Shown: positions 25,479 through 37,203, numbered from the stretch's first letter. The stretch: DNA of 64,000 nucleotides from Symbiodinium natans (GCA_905221605.1 CAJNDS010001602.1:350501-414500); one strand, 5' to 3'. Numbers and translations: made by a program. The notes: generated by a model not told the origin, from the sequence alone.

Positions 25479-26620
25479 TCCCAAAAAAAAGGTTCGGAGA
25501 AACCTGCCACACTCTGAACCAAGCTCCGAAGTAAAATGCCTTGATTCTGCCGTGGCCTAAAACTCTGACATTTTGCCCCCGGGCTCCTCTTGGCCTCAAT
25601 CGCCCAGCGCATCTCCTGGATAGGCCCGAAAATTGAGGAAAAAAAACCAAATGCATGCCTCCCGGATCCCCCCCCAAACTCAACAAGGTTCTTAGGGTCT
25701 CAGGTTTGGGGTACTGTTGCTACTGGCAGCGGGGGTTTCGGTGTACAGCTTCTGGGTGCCATGGCAAAGCAAGGCTTCAGAATCCTGCGCTTGCGAGACA
25801 CCACCTCCCCAGAAAAGTCTCAAAACAAGCCAACAAGCCGGGTTAGGAATTCCGAAACACTCAACTTCTCAGATTTCAAATTTGGAACAAAGCGGCCATC
25901 TGACAAAACTTACTCTCCGTGATCCCTTCCGTGAGGAAGACCAGGAAGTTTCCTTGGGCTTCGGATGCTCAACTCTTGGCGGTTTCAGGTGTTTTGGACC
26001 GTTTGGACCGCGTTGGGGGCTTTTGAGGGTTCGGAGGGCCTGTCGTGGTCTCTGCCGGGGAGATTCTGAGATTCTGCTGTTGGTTGCAGAAGTTCCGGAA
26101 GACCTCTCTGGAGCTCTCTGGAGCCGGAGTCTCACACTGTGACGCCCCCAGGCACTTCCTGGAGCCGAATGGAACCAATGAGGCTCTGAAATGGCCTCCC
26201 TGAGATTCTGAGTTCTGAAACCTCGCGCTTGGGCCCCCTTGCAAGTGTGCTGGGAAGGAGTTGTGGCCGGGTTGCTGTAGTTGCTTTAAGGCGCCCAATC
26301 TTTGCATGGCGGGTCGCTGGAGTGAGACACTCCGTGGCACATGCCCCGGACAGTTGGATCCTGCTCGATGTCCAGCCAGAACCTGGGCAGGCCCTGAACT
26401 CTAAGCTTCTTCGATAAATACCGTCTAAACACTCAACCCTGAATCCTATACATCTCCCCGTCCTCAGCCGAACCTCCACAAACCCGAAACCATAGCTACG
26501 AAACCAGTAACCTAAAACCGTGGCCATGAAACCCTATGTCAACAATGCCCCCTGCTGCACCAGGTGCGATGCGCCCATGAACTTCTCGCCAATTGCCAAG
26601 CGCAGGTTCTGGACGGCATC
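22500..26620 (-). CDS. TIR-like domain protein with membrane helices, many mini-exons
   Basis: Phase-consistent exons in transcript order: 26544-26620, 26333-26382, 25916-25952, 25766-25784 (19 nt), 25587-25615 (29 nt), 25146-25200, 25038-25075, 24133-24184, 23816-23859, then a long exon from 23520 to about 23250, 22863-22963, and from 22648 to about 22500. The first nine give a TIR-like fold: FWLDIEQDPTVRGMCHG, NFLVFLTEGIT, CFEMRWAIEAKR, NIILVMETDDRHGKPDMKE, CPHDLRHLFDE, IPIIPWFRDPEFRA, VDKIVRSIAKDPR. Dinoflagellates carry many such domains, presumably signalling or NAD-related; the catalytic role is not shown. After a charged stretch (VDADKKKSKP) come hydrophobic segments VAVRVILLTCGMM and AAHPMIFFLLHVGLVILQ, so the product is probably membrane-anchored. 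Donors in the TIR part: GT 1, GC 3, GA 5. The join from the long exon to 22963 is inferred, and the start is not found. Confidence 0.7.
24320..24540 (-). CDS. Extra exon-like frame inside a TIR-gene intron
   Basis: A minus-strand frame contains REPRFMVSLEYYTKLVMARA and, upstream, LLEFHECGQNGC. It lies between exons 25038-25075 and 24133-24184, which join perfectly without it and match the expected TIR-like motif order. It is therefore either an alternative exon, a nested remnant or chance. Confidence 0.25.
25442..25476. repeat. Poly-C tract of 35 bases
   Basis: An uninterrupted C run within the intron between exons 25587-25615 and 25146-25200 of the TIR-like gene, preceded by telomere-like C-rich copies (cttgaaaccccaaac). 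Confidence 0.95.
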
Positions 26621-27029
26621 CTGGGCGTTCCTGAGACTCGGATGAAAAGCAACAGAGGTTCCGGGTTCAGGGCAGAACATGAGAGAGGGAGCGATCGAGT
26701 GAGAGACTGCAGCAGAGCAAGAGAAGAAAGAGGTGAAGAGAAAGAGACCGGGAAATCAACCAACCCGTTGATCTTTTGTTCTTGCCACCGGCATCCAGCC
26801 TGAACCTCCCGTGCCCCCTCTCTGCATCTCCAAGTAGCGACTGCTTGTGACTCCTGAGATCAAGGGCTTACAAGGCTTACAGGGCTTTGGACTGCGTGCA
26901 GGGTTTCCAGGGTTTATACTATACGGAGCCAGGCCGGATGTCTTTCTCTCGGCTGTTTGCGTGCTCAAGTTGAAAAGCCAAGTTTTTAGGGCAGGGTCTG
27001 GGGTTTGAGGTTCGGGGTAGCGGGGAACC

Positions 27030-27130
27030 CACAGCTTCGGCGCAAGATGAGGCGCAGAAAGAAGTCCCATCGGCACTTCTCGTATGGGACCACCGTTGCC
27101 TCCACTTCGGTCTGAGCTCCCACGACGCTG
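27030..27130 (-). CDS. Possible upstream exon of the TIR-like gene
   Basis: A minus-strand frame reads AQTEVEATVVPYEKCRWDFF followed by LRLILRR, which has strong exon character and lies just upstream of the first placed TIR exon. I could not match the phase to 26620, so an exon may be missing between them. A weaker piece lies at about 26775-26850. Confidence 0.4.
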
Positions 27131-27689
27131 GTCCTGGGACTCTCGAAGCTAAAGAAGCCCTAAAGAAGCCCCGTCAAAACAAAACCCCCGAAGACTCACT
27201 CTGTTCACGCGGACTTAGGGCGCAGCTTATTCACTGCTTGAGCTTATCAGCAAACATACGAGTACACAAGAAAAGGGAAGAGGGGGTTCCTTCATTCCTT
27301 GAAGCCGACCCTGAACTTGAAGACAGAAGATGCGGAACCTATGGGAGGAGGCGGGTTCTGAGTTGTGGGCGATCTGGCTCTCCTTTGTGGTATGCTTCTT
27401 CTGGTTTAGGGTACATAAACGGCACATGATTATAATTCAACCCCCACGTAGGCACCCAGGCACATGCGACTGAGCTGAACCAGTTCCAAGCAGCCCCCCA
27501 TGTTTCATACATCCAAACAGCAAGAAACTGGGTAGATTTAGGAAGGAACCCTTCCTATCCAGGACCCTCAGGTAAGAGTTTGGGATTGGTGTGTAGGACT
27601 GTCTGGAAGTTGTCAAGGTTTAGAGTCCAGAGTCAAAGAACCGTCTTGGAGTTTAGGATTTGCCTAAACCCAGTTCGTTTTCAGCAAAG

Positions 27690-30600
27690 CTGCTTGCCCG
27701 ACTTGGGCGAGGGCGAAGTATCCACCAGCGCTTCTTTCTCTTCTTTGTCGGAACACGGGTCCGATGCCGGCGCATCCTTGGCACAGAGCTTAGTGTTGAG
27801 GGTTTGGGGTTTAAGGTTCATGGTTCAGGCAACGGCTGGGTAGGACCATGAATGCTGGCTTCCATTGGCTCCTAAACCCCGCGTCCTAAGCTACTTAGAG
27901 CTGCTGCCAGGATGCGCGGGATGACTTCATCACCCGCAATGCGCTACAAGCGCCGCATCTAAAAGTCTACAATGAGCTGAGCCAGGGTATGGCCGCTGAA
28001 GACACGAACTTTCGATGCACGTTCATGACCACACCAAGTCTTTGTAACTGAAGGCAAATTTGAGATGCCAGTACAGATGTCTAGAAATGTCAAGGGTCTG
28101 GAAGCCTAAAAGAATCGAAAGGCGATGAATGGAAAGGACCGTGGAACACGTTCGAACGTCGGAGCGCGGCGTACATGTTCGGATTCTTCTCGGGATGAGG
28201 TTTAGGGCTTGACCCCAAAGCAAGCCCCCATCAAAACTTTCGATGACACTGCAGTAAGGATGTGAAGGGCGCTTAACCCCCCCCACTCCCTGGGGGCACC
28301 AGGAGCACCAGCGCACGGTGCCATCGCTGGCGTGCGTGGAGGCCTCTCCGATTCTGGGCTCTCGGAGAATTTAGAGCCTGAAAGTTTTCGGCCGCTGAGC
28401 CTCGTTTACGAACCTTCAGCCGAACCAGAACCCCAGAGCTGAAGGTTTAGGATTGTGGGTTGAGGGCTTCGTCTTTGTTGAAGGATTTATGTGAGACTTT
28501 GGGACTTTAGGATTCCGGAACGGCGCCCCTTAATGCAAGGGTCGCAGGGCCCCAAAGCCCTCTCTTAACCTGTGAACGGCCCCAACTTCCAGCCCCCTCA
28601 AGAACCCAGCTCCTGAAGTCACAAGGGAGTCACAAGGGAACCTTTCTAGGGATAGAGGGCTCAGAAGGTAGGGGGGTAGGGCTGGATTTCGGTATCGGGG
28701 ATCTGGGGACTTGAAGATGTAGGGGGGTACCAGCAGAATGGCCTGCCGCAAGGTGGAAGGAATGTCTCCTCCCAAGCTCCCGGGCCGTGCTGACTGAAGA
28801 CTTGGGGTTTAGGGCTTCGGGGGCTTTCCCAAATATCCCACCCTAAACTTGCACCACCCAAGCCCAAAATATTCTGCTGGAGTGAGCACGGCCTTGCATG
28901 CCAAACACTATATGCCAAACCCCTCAACTGACTGCAGATTGGTCATGTTAGTAGGGTTGTTGCTATTTCCTTCCCTAACCAAGAGTAAAGCCCTAAACCC
29001 CCGAAGCAGGAACGACGCAAAGGCAGTGCTTCGCCGTCCTTGGGGCCTCTGATGAAGTCTCTCCGGCGCCCACTTGAGGCCTGCGAGCGGTCGGACTGCA
29101 ACTTAAAGAAAGCTTTGGGGCCTAGGAGTTATATAGGGGCTTCGGGGTTAAGAGAGGGCGTTGCAGGTTCCAGGGGTTAGGGTCAAGGGTTTGAGCGTCC
29201 TTGACCCCATTGGAGCGTGATCTATGCAGTTGGAAGATTGGAATGCCGTTTGGATGTCAGGACTTTGGGGTTCTTTACACAAGGTTGCTCGCCCTGTAGA
29301 ATGGCCTTCGTCGTTTCACTCACGTTCGTGGCATGGGCCCAATCCAGCAGAAAGACTAAAGCAGTTGGTAGAACATCGCACTTCCGTCGGCCTGCCTGAA
29401 AGAAGTTTAGTTCGGCCTTCCCCCCACTCCCACCTTGTCTGGTAGATGCACATATCTGGCTGCAGTCGGGCCTGGGATCACAAAGTCCATCAAAGTCCAA
29501 ATCCCAACTGCAGACTCGGCATGCTCGTTTCGAGTGACGGGCTGGCGCAGGGTTCAGGGCTTGCGTGCTTGTGGAGCAAAGTGTGATGTGCTGGGGCGTC
29601 GGTTGTAGGGAACGAGAAATCATGTGTCAAAATTGAGAGGTAGAAGGCCAGGCGCTCACCTTTCCCAAGGCTTGAAGGTCCGGCCTACTAGCTCTACCTC
29701 TTGGCCTGCACTAGCTGCAGTAACAACTACCCGATCGTCACAACCCTGAACCTGAAACCTTCCCAGCCTCGGTAGGCGTTAATATCGACTCGGGCGCCAT
29801 CCACGTCTGCACGGGAGGCCAATGACAGCAGGGGAAGTTTCAGCTTATCCGGTCTATGAGCACTGCATGCACCCCCAAGCCAAACGACTTAAACACCTGC
29901 TCTTCCAAAAGCAAACAAAAACTGAACCCTGAACGCCGAGCCACTGCAAAGTTGCGAGGCGCCTTCTCCGGCCTTCGCTGCGCCATCGTCCGGAGGAGGC
30001 GAAGGGCAAGTGCCCATTCGCAGCTCCTTGCAGCTGGTGCTTAGGGTTTGCGGGGTCTAGGGGCGCTTTCTTTTCTCAAAGCCAAGTTTCCCAAACCTTC
30101 ACACGCAAAATACATTGTAGCCCAGAAAATGGGACCACTAGCTTTGTACGCAGGCCAGTCCGCCTGGAACAAAACCTCAACTCAACGCCTATGGCCCTAG
30201 GGCCCTAGGGGTGGAGGGCTCAGGGCTTAGAACTCGGTGCGATCGGCCGAAAATCCAAGGTCACTCCCTGGGCCTCTGTGGGTGTCGAGTAGCAGTCGTC
30301 GGAGCGATGTTGTCAAACCATTCAATTGAAACTGCGAATTCTTTACTTGCCACCAGTGAAGGCATCACAGGCTACCACCCAAACCATCACCCACTGCCGT
30401 TGGTGTCGATCGCTGTCGCCATTGCCCATGGTTTTAGGCCAATAGGTCTGCGTGCGCGGGGTGCCCGGCAATGACGCTTGTAGAAGAATCCGAGTACATT
30501 TTGGGCCCAGCAGGGGCTGGGCAGGGGTGCGCATGGAGGCACAGCTGTTTTCGACCATTCTCCACAGTGTATCGGCTGATGTCTTCTAGGAAAGACCCAA

Positions 30601-33430
30601 ACAGGCCAGGCCAGGTGAAAGTTTACGCGGGTTCAGGATTCAGGGTGCAACTCGCCAGGAATCGCACAGCAAGAAGGCACCGCTTCCTGATCGCAGTTGG
30701 CATGCTCAACCTCGTGGCAGGAATAGGGTTGGGAGTTTAGAGTGTAGCTTCAGAGTTGAGGGTTTTCGGCTCGGGCGTTCAAGTTTTGAGGCTTTTTGGG
30801 GCTGAGGGCTTGGCACGATGGGCAAAATCTTCGCTATGTGTTTGTGTCTGCGTGCTTGCTCCTATTAAGCCCTGAACCCCAAACACGTCAAAGACTTAAA
30901 CCTCACCTTAAGCCGGAGTCGTGGGCTCTTTTCCGGGGCAGGGGCCTTCTTCGGCAGCCTTTGCCAGGGAAACTCTTCGCAAGCAGCTTTCTTGTCCGGT
31001 GGATTTGCGAAGAGCTCGAAGCAAGAAAAGGACAAGTCCCAAGCCCTAAAGTCTCAACACGCAGCCTCAACATCCTATATACACCCTAGCCCCTTATGCC
31101 GCAAGAACGAACCGGCCTAAATCCCTCGACCCTCAACGCGAATTCGCGAAGACATCCATGCTCAGCCACACGCCATTCGTTGCCGCCGGCTGCTTTGGCC
31201 GAAGCATGGCGATGAACAAGTTCGCAGTGCAGACTGTAGGGTCAACCCTAGAACTTGAGACGGGCTTCAGGTGAGCACCCAACCAGCTTTCAGGCCAAAA
31301 AGATTAACCTGCACTTCAAGGCTTTTAGAAGGACTTGACGACCTTGGGCTTTTGGATTCGGAATACAAGGTTTTGAGCGGTGGGGTTGGAAGGTCAGGTC
31401 TTGGAATTTGCCTTGGTCTGGCAGGCCTTGGCAAGCAATTCTGAGTTGGTTGTTTACTTTAGGGGTCAGCGAAGCCCCTGCGCAACATACTTGCAAATGG
31501 CTGCTGAATACACTTAGAGACCCAGCTGTTCGGGGCAAATCTGTCAGAACACGCTGCATGATCTTTGCTACGTAAACACGTCGATCAGCGATGGAGGCAG
31601 GTTCAGGCTATTGACTATGCTGATGCTTCTAGCGCAGCAGCGCAGCAGCCTTGATTGAAGCTTGGCTGAGAGTATATGTTTGTCGGGTAGTGGTGCCGTT
31701 GCCAGGATGACAGGAAAGGTCCTGCCAGCCCTTCTTGGTCTTGTTTCCAACAGAAGTTCTAGGGCTCTAGGGAACCCTCTTGAAAAGCACATGGACTTCG
31801 CTCCATGTCCAAGCGCACCCCAAAAGAAAGAACCCGGAACCACCAAGAGCCAAGCCTCAATCAACCATGCCCGCACCATACAAAACCTGCCAGCCAGGCT
31901 TCCGCAGACCCCTCCTTAGCCATCTTTGCATGTGCTTGTAGGTGTTTTTTTAGCTTGTTCAACTTGTTGGGCTTATGGCTTGAAGGCTTGCTGGAAACCA
32001 GTAAACCCTCAACCCTGCACGCCTTGGCGGCGCCAAACCCTACACCGTAACCCAACAAACGCCGCCAGGAGATTTGAGGTGGAACGAAACAGCCCTTCAT
32101 TTTCGATTCCTCATCTCTGAGGCCACCAAGCCACATACCTTCAAACGCCGGACACCATAGTTTCGGGCTGCAGCTCCCCACGCTTGAGTTTATAGCCCTG
32201 CAAAACACCTAGACCTCCAAGAACAAATGGACAGTCGCATGACGGTTCGCAGGAGGTACTGGGTCAGCCAAAACACTCCAAGAGTAAAAAAACAGCGGGA
32301 CCGAACCCTTGCAGGGCGGTTTGGGGGGCTTAGGGCTTGCTTCGGAGTTTGAACAGAAGGTAGAACCCCTGCTTTGTGCACGGCAGGGAGCCAACTCAGC
32401 CCGCGCCAGAACGCCCCTCCCACGCAGCCTCTGAGGATAGAGAAAGGTGATAAGCTCAGGGCTTTTGGGGTCTTTTCCGAAGATGGGGACGCGGTCTTGC
32501 CTTCGCACTTCAGGAATTTTGACAGCAACGGCTGGGGAGCTGAAGACTCTACTCCAATCAAAAGACAGCTTGGGCTTTCGTGGGGGATTAGCCTCTAAAG
32601 AGGATTTAACCGGGGATTTGGGTTTTAGGCTCTGGTCAAGCTTAGGGTTTAGTTTAGGATTACCCTCCGGCTGGTGCGCGGCTTTCGGACTGGTCCCCCA
32701 AAGCCCTTGGGCGCCCGCCACTCTCGCAGCCGCGCTGGCTGGGAGCGTGCGTGGTCCTCCAGCAGCAGACTGGGTGGTGAGCTTGGGATCCCAAGGGCGC
32801 AGGCTTTCAGTTTTTTCATGCAGCGAGTGTAGGCGCCGTGGTGGGGCGTAGTCTGTGCAAGGATTTCCTCAGGGTTGTGGCATGGGGCTTAGAGCCAGGT
32901 TTCCGTCGGGTGTCGTGCAGCAAGGAGATTGCTTATGGAACAACTCCTGTACAAGTGTGGACAACCACCTTAAAACCCAATCCCAACCGCTGAGCCCTGA
33001 CCACCGCAAGCCCCAAAACCTAAACCCAAGGATTGGCCAAGGTTCCAGGGCAGTTCGGCCGAGCATATCGGTGCGAGCCTGAGTTGTTTGGAAGGGGACC
33101 CTTTTCAGTGCCGGCGCTACAAAGCGATCAAGGACGCACGACAGCAAACACAGGGCACCCGTAGCTTTGTGTCCATCAAATCCTGAGTCGCCTTCCCCAA
33201 ACCCTGAACTCGCTCACCCTCTGGCTGTTGCAGGCTGTTGCACCCGAATCAGGAAACCATCAAGACGTCAGGCTTCGGGGTGTGCAGGGTGTACAGGGTG
33301 CACAGGGTGCACAGGGTGCACAGGGTGTAAGTTTGGTTCGACCCGTTGAACCGCACCTGTCCTGCGCAGGCTCCCACGACCAAGGAAAGGGAACATGACA
33401 AATCGACAGATCGACAAAACTCAGCTGCGG
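27690..33430 (-). CDS. Scattered exon-like segments, genes not resolved
   Basis: Many short protein-like minus-strand frames, separated by telomere-like DNA, but not joined by phase: 27695-27755 (DKEEKEALVDTSPSPKSGKQ), 28140-28200 (HPEKNPNMYAALRRSNVFHG), 28690-28785 (ARELGGDIPSTLRQAILLVP), 29440-29550 (RACRVCSWDLDFDGLC), 29770-29835 (LKLPLLSLASRADVDGARVD), 32160-32215 (GYKLKRGELQPETMVSGV), 32225-32275 (TQYLLRTVMRLSICSW), 32720-32815 (ESLRPWDPKLTTQSAAGG) and 33110-33180 (GHKATGALCLLSCVLDRFVA). At 27905-28020 both strands read like protein (plus DFITRNALQAPHLKVYNEL; minus RIAGDEVIPRILAA), so the strand is open. Several genes may be present; no family is recognised. Confidence 0.35.
33279..33328. 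repeat. 10-bp minisatellite (CACAGGGTGC)n
   Basis: Five copies of a decamer, cacagggtgc with small changes, in a probable intron next to the ankyrin exons. Confidence 0.85.
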
Positions 33431-33438
33431 GCCGGCTC

Positions 33439-33924
33439 TGCTGAGTTCGCTAGGAGCAATTTGGCGACCTGCCAAAGATGAAAGCATTAGCTGCGTCTAA
33501 CTAGCACAAACCCACACGAAATCAAGCCTTTGTTGTGTTGTTCTCTGGTCTCGATGCCCAAAAACACGGTTTTCCCAAACAAACGCCTCAGAACATCAGA
33601 GAAAGGTGATAGGTTCAGCGTACAAGGTTGAGTGTGTTTCTGAACTCGGAACTCCAACCTAACAACCTCTGGAACTTCGAGGCGAGAATCGGGGAAAGAT
33701 ACGAAGCATGGCCTTGGAGCCCCTGACGCCCCACACCTAAGTCAGTCGTAGAAGGCTATGTTCAGAGCTTCATAAGGTGCTTCGCCTAGTCTGCCTTGGG
33801 CCATACTTGAGGTGTCACGGCTTCAGGGTTCCAAGGTGTTGGGGTTTCGGGTTCAAGTTCAATGGAGATGCAGGGCTTTCGCCTGCACCCGGCCATGCCG
33901 CGCGGCACTCATCAGGGCTGTGAC
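33439..33924 (-). CDS. Ankyrin-repeat exons
   Basis: Exon 33883-33924 is exactly 14 codons, VTALMSAARHGRVQ, ending at a GC donor. Exon 33439-33468 is 10 codons, VAKLLLANSA, after a GCAG|G acceptor and ending at a GA donor (a GC donor two codons later is also possible). Together they give the core of one ankyrin repeat: TALM-AAR-G, then V--LLL. Other repeats of the protein were not found; an exon for the following -D-N-R-G-TPL turn should lie below 33439. Ankyrin repeats are protein-interaction modules, and the fused partner domain is unknown. Confidence 0.6.
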
Positions 33925-34669
33925 CTCACTTTGGGGTTTCTGGCTCGAGGGTTGCGAGTTTGAAGTCTAAGGATCTCGTCTCTCGCTTGGCGTAGGGTGA
34001 ATCCCAGCACAAAAACTAGATTACCTAAGAGAACTCCACCTTAAGCTGGAAGCGAAACATCTGTGAGGCGCACAGCTGGCTGCGTGTTGCCGAAAAGCCA
34101 AGCAGCACCACAACCCCAAGCTGTCTCGGGCAGTCTAACACAATCACCCAGCACTATACCCAAGCGAGCCTGCCACAGCCAAATGCGGAGGAAGGGGGGC
34201 CAGGTGACCATGCCCATGTGTGGACGGAGAGGATGCTCGGCATCGCAGGTCAAATCACGAGATAGAAGTTGGCGGAAGAGCATGGACATCTGACATGTAG
34301 GGGGTCAGCAACCGGAGCGACCGGTGCCCAAGAAGAGAAGCATAAACGAGCCGCTTGCAGCGACTGGGTCTGGCACACGTAAACACGTGAACACGGAAAA
34401 CTGTGCAAGGCAAAGATGCATCCTGACGGGGCCAAGAAGGCGACAGAACACAAGTAAGCACCGATTGACTTGACGAACAGGCACATCAAAGACGCGCTGC
34501 GAGTCTGTTCTAGTGCTTTAGCACGCTCTCCCCCCGAGTCCTGTTATGGCCTGCAGTTGCTGCTTTGTGGAGCTTCGCCACAATGCACGAAACGGACACA
34601 AGATACTGCCCCATTCCAAAAAAAAGTCGGTGAGCTACTTCCGATAGACAGAGCGAGTTTGGAGGACGT

Positions 34670-34910
34670 TTACTTCGCAAGGTCCCGGTATGCCCGCAGC
34701 AACCACTCCTTAGCCTCAGCTTCAAGCTGATGCCGGGCACCCCATGCACCCCCTCACACGCATCTCAAGTTCTCGTCTGTCCTTCCTCCCCTTACCAGGA
34801 ACTCTCTACTCTTTCTTGTGAGAAGCTGGCTCACACTGGCGCGGGCATCGTAGAAGTCAGCGCGCAAGGCTATGCGGGAGCTCTCTTTGAATAGGCCGCG
34901 ATGCTTCTCA
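34670..34910 (-). CDS. C-terminal exons of an unrecognised helical protein
   Basis: Exon 34796 to about 34910 encodes HRGLFKESSRIALRADFYDA then ASVSQLLTRKSREFL, and ends at a canonical CTG|GTAAGG donor. It joins in phase to 34670-34726, LEAEAKEWLLRAYRDLAK followed by TAA at 34670-34672 (19 codons including the stop). The product end is strongly helical and charged, without membrane segments. This is the last gene evidence before the repeat block at 35 kb. The upstream part of the gene would have to lie above 34910, that is toward or beyond the repeat block. No family is recognised. Confidence 0.5.
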
Positions 34911-34977
34911 AATGACAGTACGGGTCTTGGCTTCAGCGGCTTCAGCGGCTTCAGGGCATCTCGCACCCTGAACGCCT

Positions 34978-35125
34978 AAATAAAACCCGGAAGCCCTCAA
35001 ACCCACGAACCTTCAAACCCTACAGCGGAAACCCAAACCCTCAAATCTTCGCACCCTCAACCCCTCAAACCCTCAAGCCCTCAAACCCTCCAACCCTCAA
35101 CCCCTCAAGCCCTCAAACCCTCGGA
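34978..35125. repeat. Degenerate telomere-like array, C-rich strand
   Basis: About 15 tandem copies of ccctcaaac/ccctcaacc variants on the plus strand, opposite in orientation to the TTTAGGG arrays further in. It marks the left edge of the repeat block. Confidence 0.8.
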
Positions 35126-35429
35126 AAACCCATCAAAAAAAAACTACTTTTCCCGACCAATCTAAAAAAAACTTTCCAAAGATCAAGAAAAAACTTTTTT
35201 CCAATCAAAAAAAAACTTTCTTTGGGTATTTATAAGAGATCTAGAATGAATTTATTCGAGAAGCGGGAATCAAAAAAAAAATCCTAATCAAAAAAAATCC
35301 TTGGTAGTCTACAAGAGGTTTTGCCTCTCTTGGACGATACCGCATTCGACGCAAAGATATGTATAGTTTAGTGTGCATGTGTGTATATATATATATGTGT
35401 ATATATGTCTTGGGCGGCAAAACAGACAC

Positions 35430-36165
35430 TCCTTTCTGCACGGCTTAAAAAAAGCGGGGGGGTTGGGGGGCGCAGCCCCCCCCATTTGCAAACACAATGC
35501 TCACACGATGTTTTCAACTAGTTTCTTGGCTTTGAAGCACGCTTGGTACGGCTTAAAAAAAGCGGGGGGTTGGGGGGGGTTGGGGGGGGGCGCAGCCCCC
35601 CCCCCACCCCCCATTTGCAAACACCCTGCTCACATGATGGGCGTCAACAAGTTTCTTGGGCTTTGAAGCACGCTCTGCACGGCTTAAAAAAGCGGGGGGT
35701 TGGGGGGGGCGCAGCCCCCCCCCATTTGCAAACACAATGCTCACACGATGTTTTTCAACTAGTTTCTTGGGCTTTGAAGCACGCTTGGTACGGCTTAAAA
35801 AAAGCGGGGGGGGGTTGGGGGGGGCGCAGCCCCAGCCCCATTTGCAAACACCCTGCTCACATGATGGGTGTCAACAAGTTTCTTGGGCTTTGAAGCACGC
35901 TCTGCACGGCTTAAAAAAAGCGGGGGGGTTGGGGGGGGGGCAGCCCCCCCCCCCATTTGCAAACACAATGCTCACACGATGTTTTTCAACTAGTTTCTTG
36001 GGCTTTGAAGCACGCTTGGTGCGGCTTAAAAGAAGCGTGGGGGGGTCACGCTCTGCACGGCTCAAAAAAAAGAGGCGGGGGGGTTTGGGGGGGCGCAGCC
36101 CCCCCCCCCCACTTGCAAACACAATGTTTTTTCAACTAGTTTCTTGGGCTTTGAAGCACGCTTGG
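35430..36165. repeat. Hairpin satellite with two alternating unit types
   Basis: About six units of 110-118 bp. Each has ggctttgaagcacgct, a gcttaaaaaaagcg segment, a G run, gcgcag, a C run and atttgcaaacac. Two variants alternate: one reads ttggtacggc and cctgctcacatgatgggc, the other ctctgcacggc and aatgctcacacgatg. The higher-order unit is thus about 230 bp. Every copy contains a G-run/C-run hairpin with a cgcag loop. Confidence 0.9.
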
Positions 36166-36355
36166 TTAGGGTTTAGGGTTTAGGGTTTAGGGTTTAGGGT
36201 TTAGGGTTTAGGGTTTAGGGTTTAGGGTTTAGGGTTTAGGGTTTAGGGTTTAGGGTTTAGGGTTTAGGGTTTAGGGTTTAGGGTTTAGGGTTTAGGGTTT
36301 AGGGTTTAGGGTTTAGGGTTTAGGGTTTAGGGTTTAGGGTTTAGGGTTTAGGGTT
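36166..36355. repeat. Interstitial telomeric array (TTTAGGG)n
   Basis: About 27 perfect copies of TTTAGGG, G-rich strand on plus. This is the telomere type reported for dinoflagellates and also plants. The array starts directly in the satellite motif gaagcacgcttgg. Confidence 0.97.
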
Positions 36356-36527
36356 CAGCATCTCAAGTTCGAGCATTTACTAGGCCAGCAGTGTATCTAG
36401 GCAACGGAAAAAACCCACCCGCCCAAAGAATCCCATAACATTAAGAAAATAGAAGGTTACTTATTTTCTCTTCGGATGCACCAATCACGCCGTAGTACCA
36501 AGCACTTAACACAAGCCACACCCGGCC

Positions 36528-37172
36528 TTGAGGCCTTTACTGGGCAAGGTCGCCGTTTTACTGGGCAAGGTCGCCGTTTTACTGGGCAAGGTCGATTTTG
36601 TGACCGAAGGTCGCCGTTTTACTGGGCAAGGTCGCCGTTTTACTGGGCAAGGTCGCCGTTTTACTGGGCAAGGTCGATTTTGTGACCGAAGGTCGCCGTT
36701 TTACTGGGCAAGGTCGCCGTTTTACTGGGCAAGGTCGCCGTTTTTGGTCTTTTGGTCAAAAATCGACCTTGCCCTAAACGGCGACCTTCGGTCGGACCTT
36801 GCCCAGTAAAACGCGACCTTGCCCAGTAAACGGCGACCTTGCCAAGTAAAACGGCCGTTTTACTGGGCAAGGTCGCCGTTTTAACTGGGCAAGGTCGCCG
36901 TTTTTACTGGGCAAGGTCGATTTTTTGACCAAACCGACCTTGCGCATTAAAACGGCGACCTTGCCCAGTAAAACGGCGACCTTCGGTCCAAAAAACAAAA
37001 ACGACCTTGCCCGTAAAACGGCAACCAGCCCAGTAAAACGGCCGTTTTACTGGGCAACTGGGCAGGTCGCCGTTTTATGGGCGTTTTTACTGGCAAGATT
37101 TTGGTCAAAAATCGACCTTGCCCAGTAAAAACGGCGACCTTGCCCATAAAACGGCGACCTTGCCCAGTAACC
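36528..37172. repeat. About 21-bp repeat array switching orientation
   Basis: Copies of ggtcgccgttttactgggca run forward at 36540-36745, reversed at 36765-36855, forward at 36857-36925, reversed at 36930-37040, forward at 37041-37100 and reversed at 37110-37170. The related spacer gattttgtgaccgaa recurs at 36592, 36675 and (altered) elsewhere. The array could form long cruciforms. Confidence 0.9.
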
Positions 37173-37203
37173 CTTAACATTTAAATTATATTATAGAAGA
37201 GAA

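Noticed and set aside
36166..36355. TTTAGGG taken as evidence of a land plant
   Set aside because: The GC and GA intron donors, micro-exons and TIR-like motif set fit dinoflagellates, which also use TTTAGGG telomeres; no plant-like gene was seen.
36528..37172. CRISPR-like look of a 21-bp repeat with spacers
   Set aside because: Copies are head-to-tail with no unique spacers of constant length, orientation flips, and the genome is eukaryotic.
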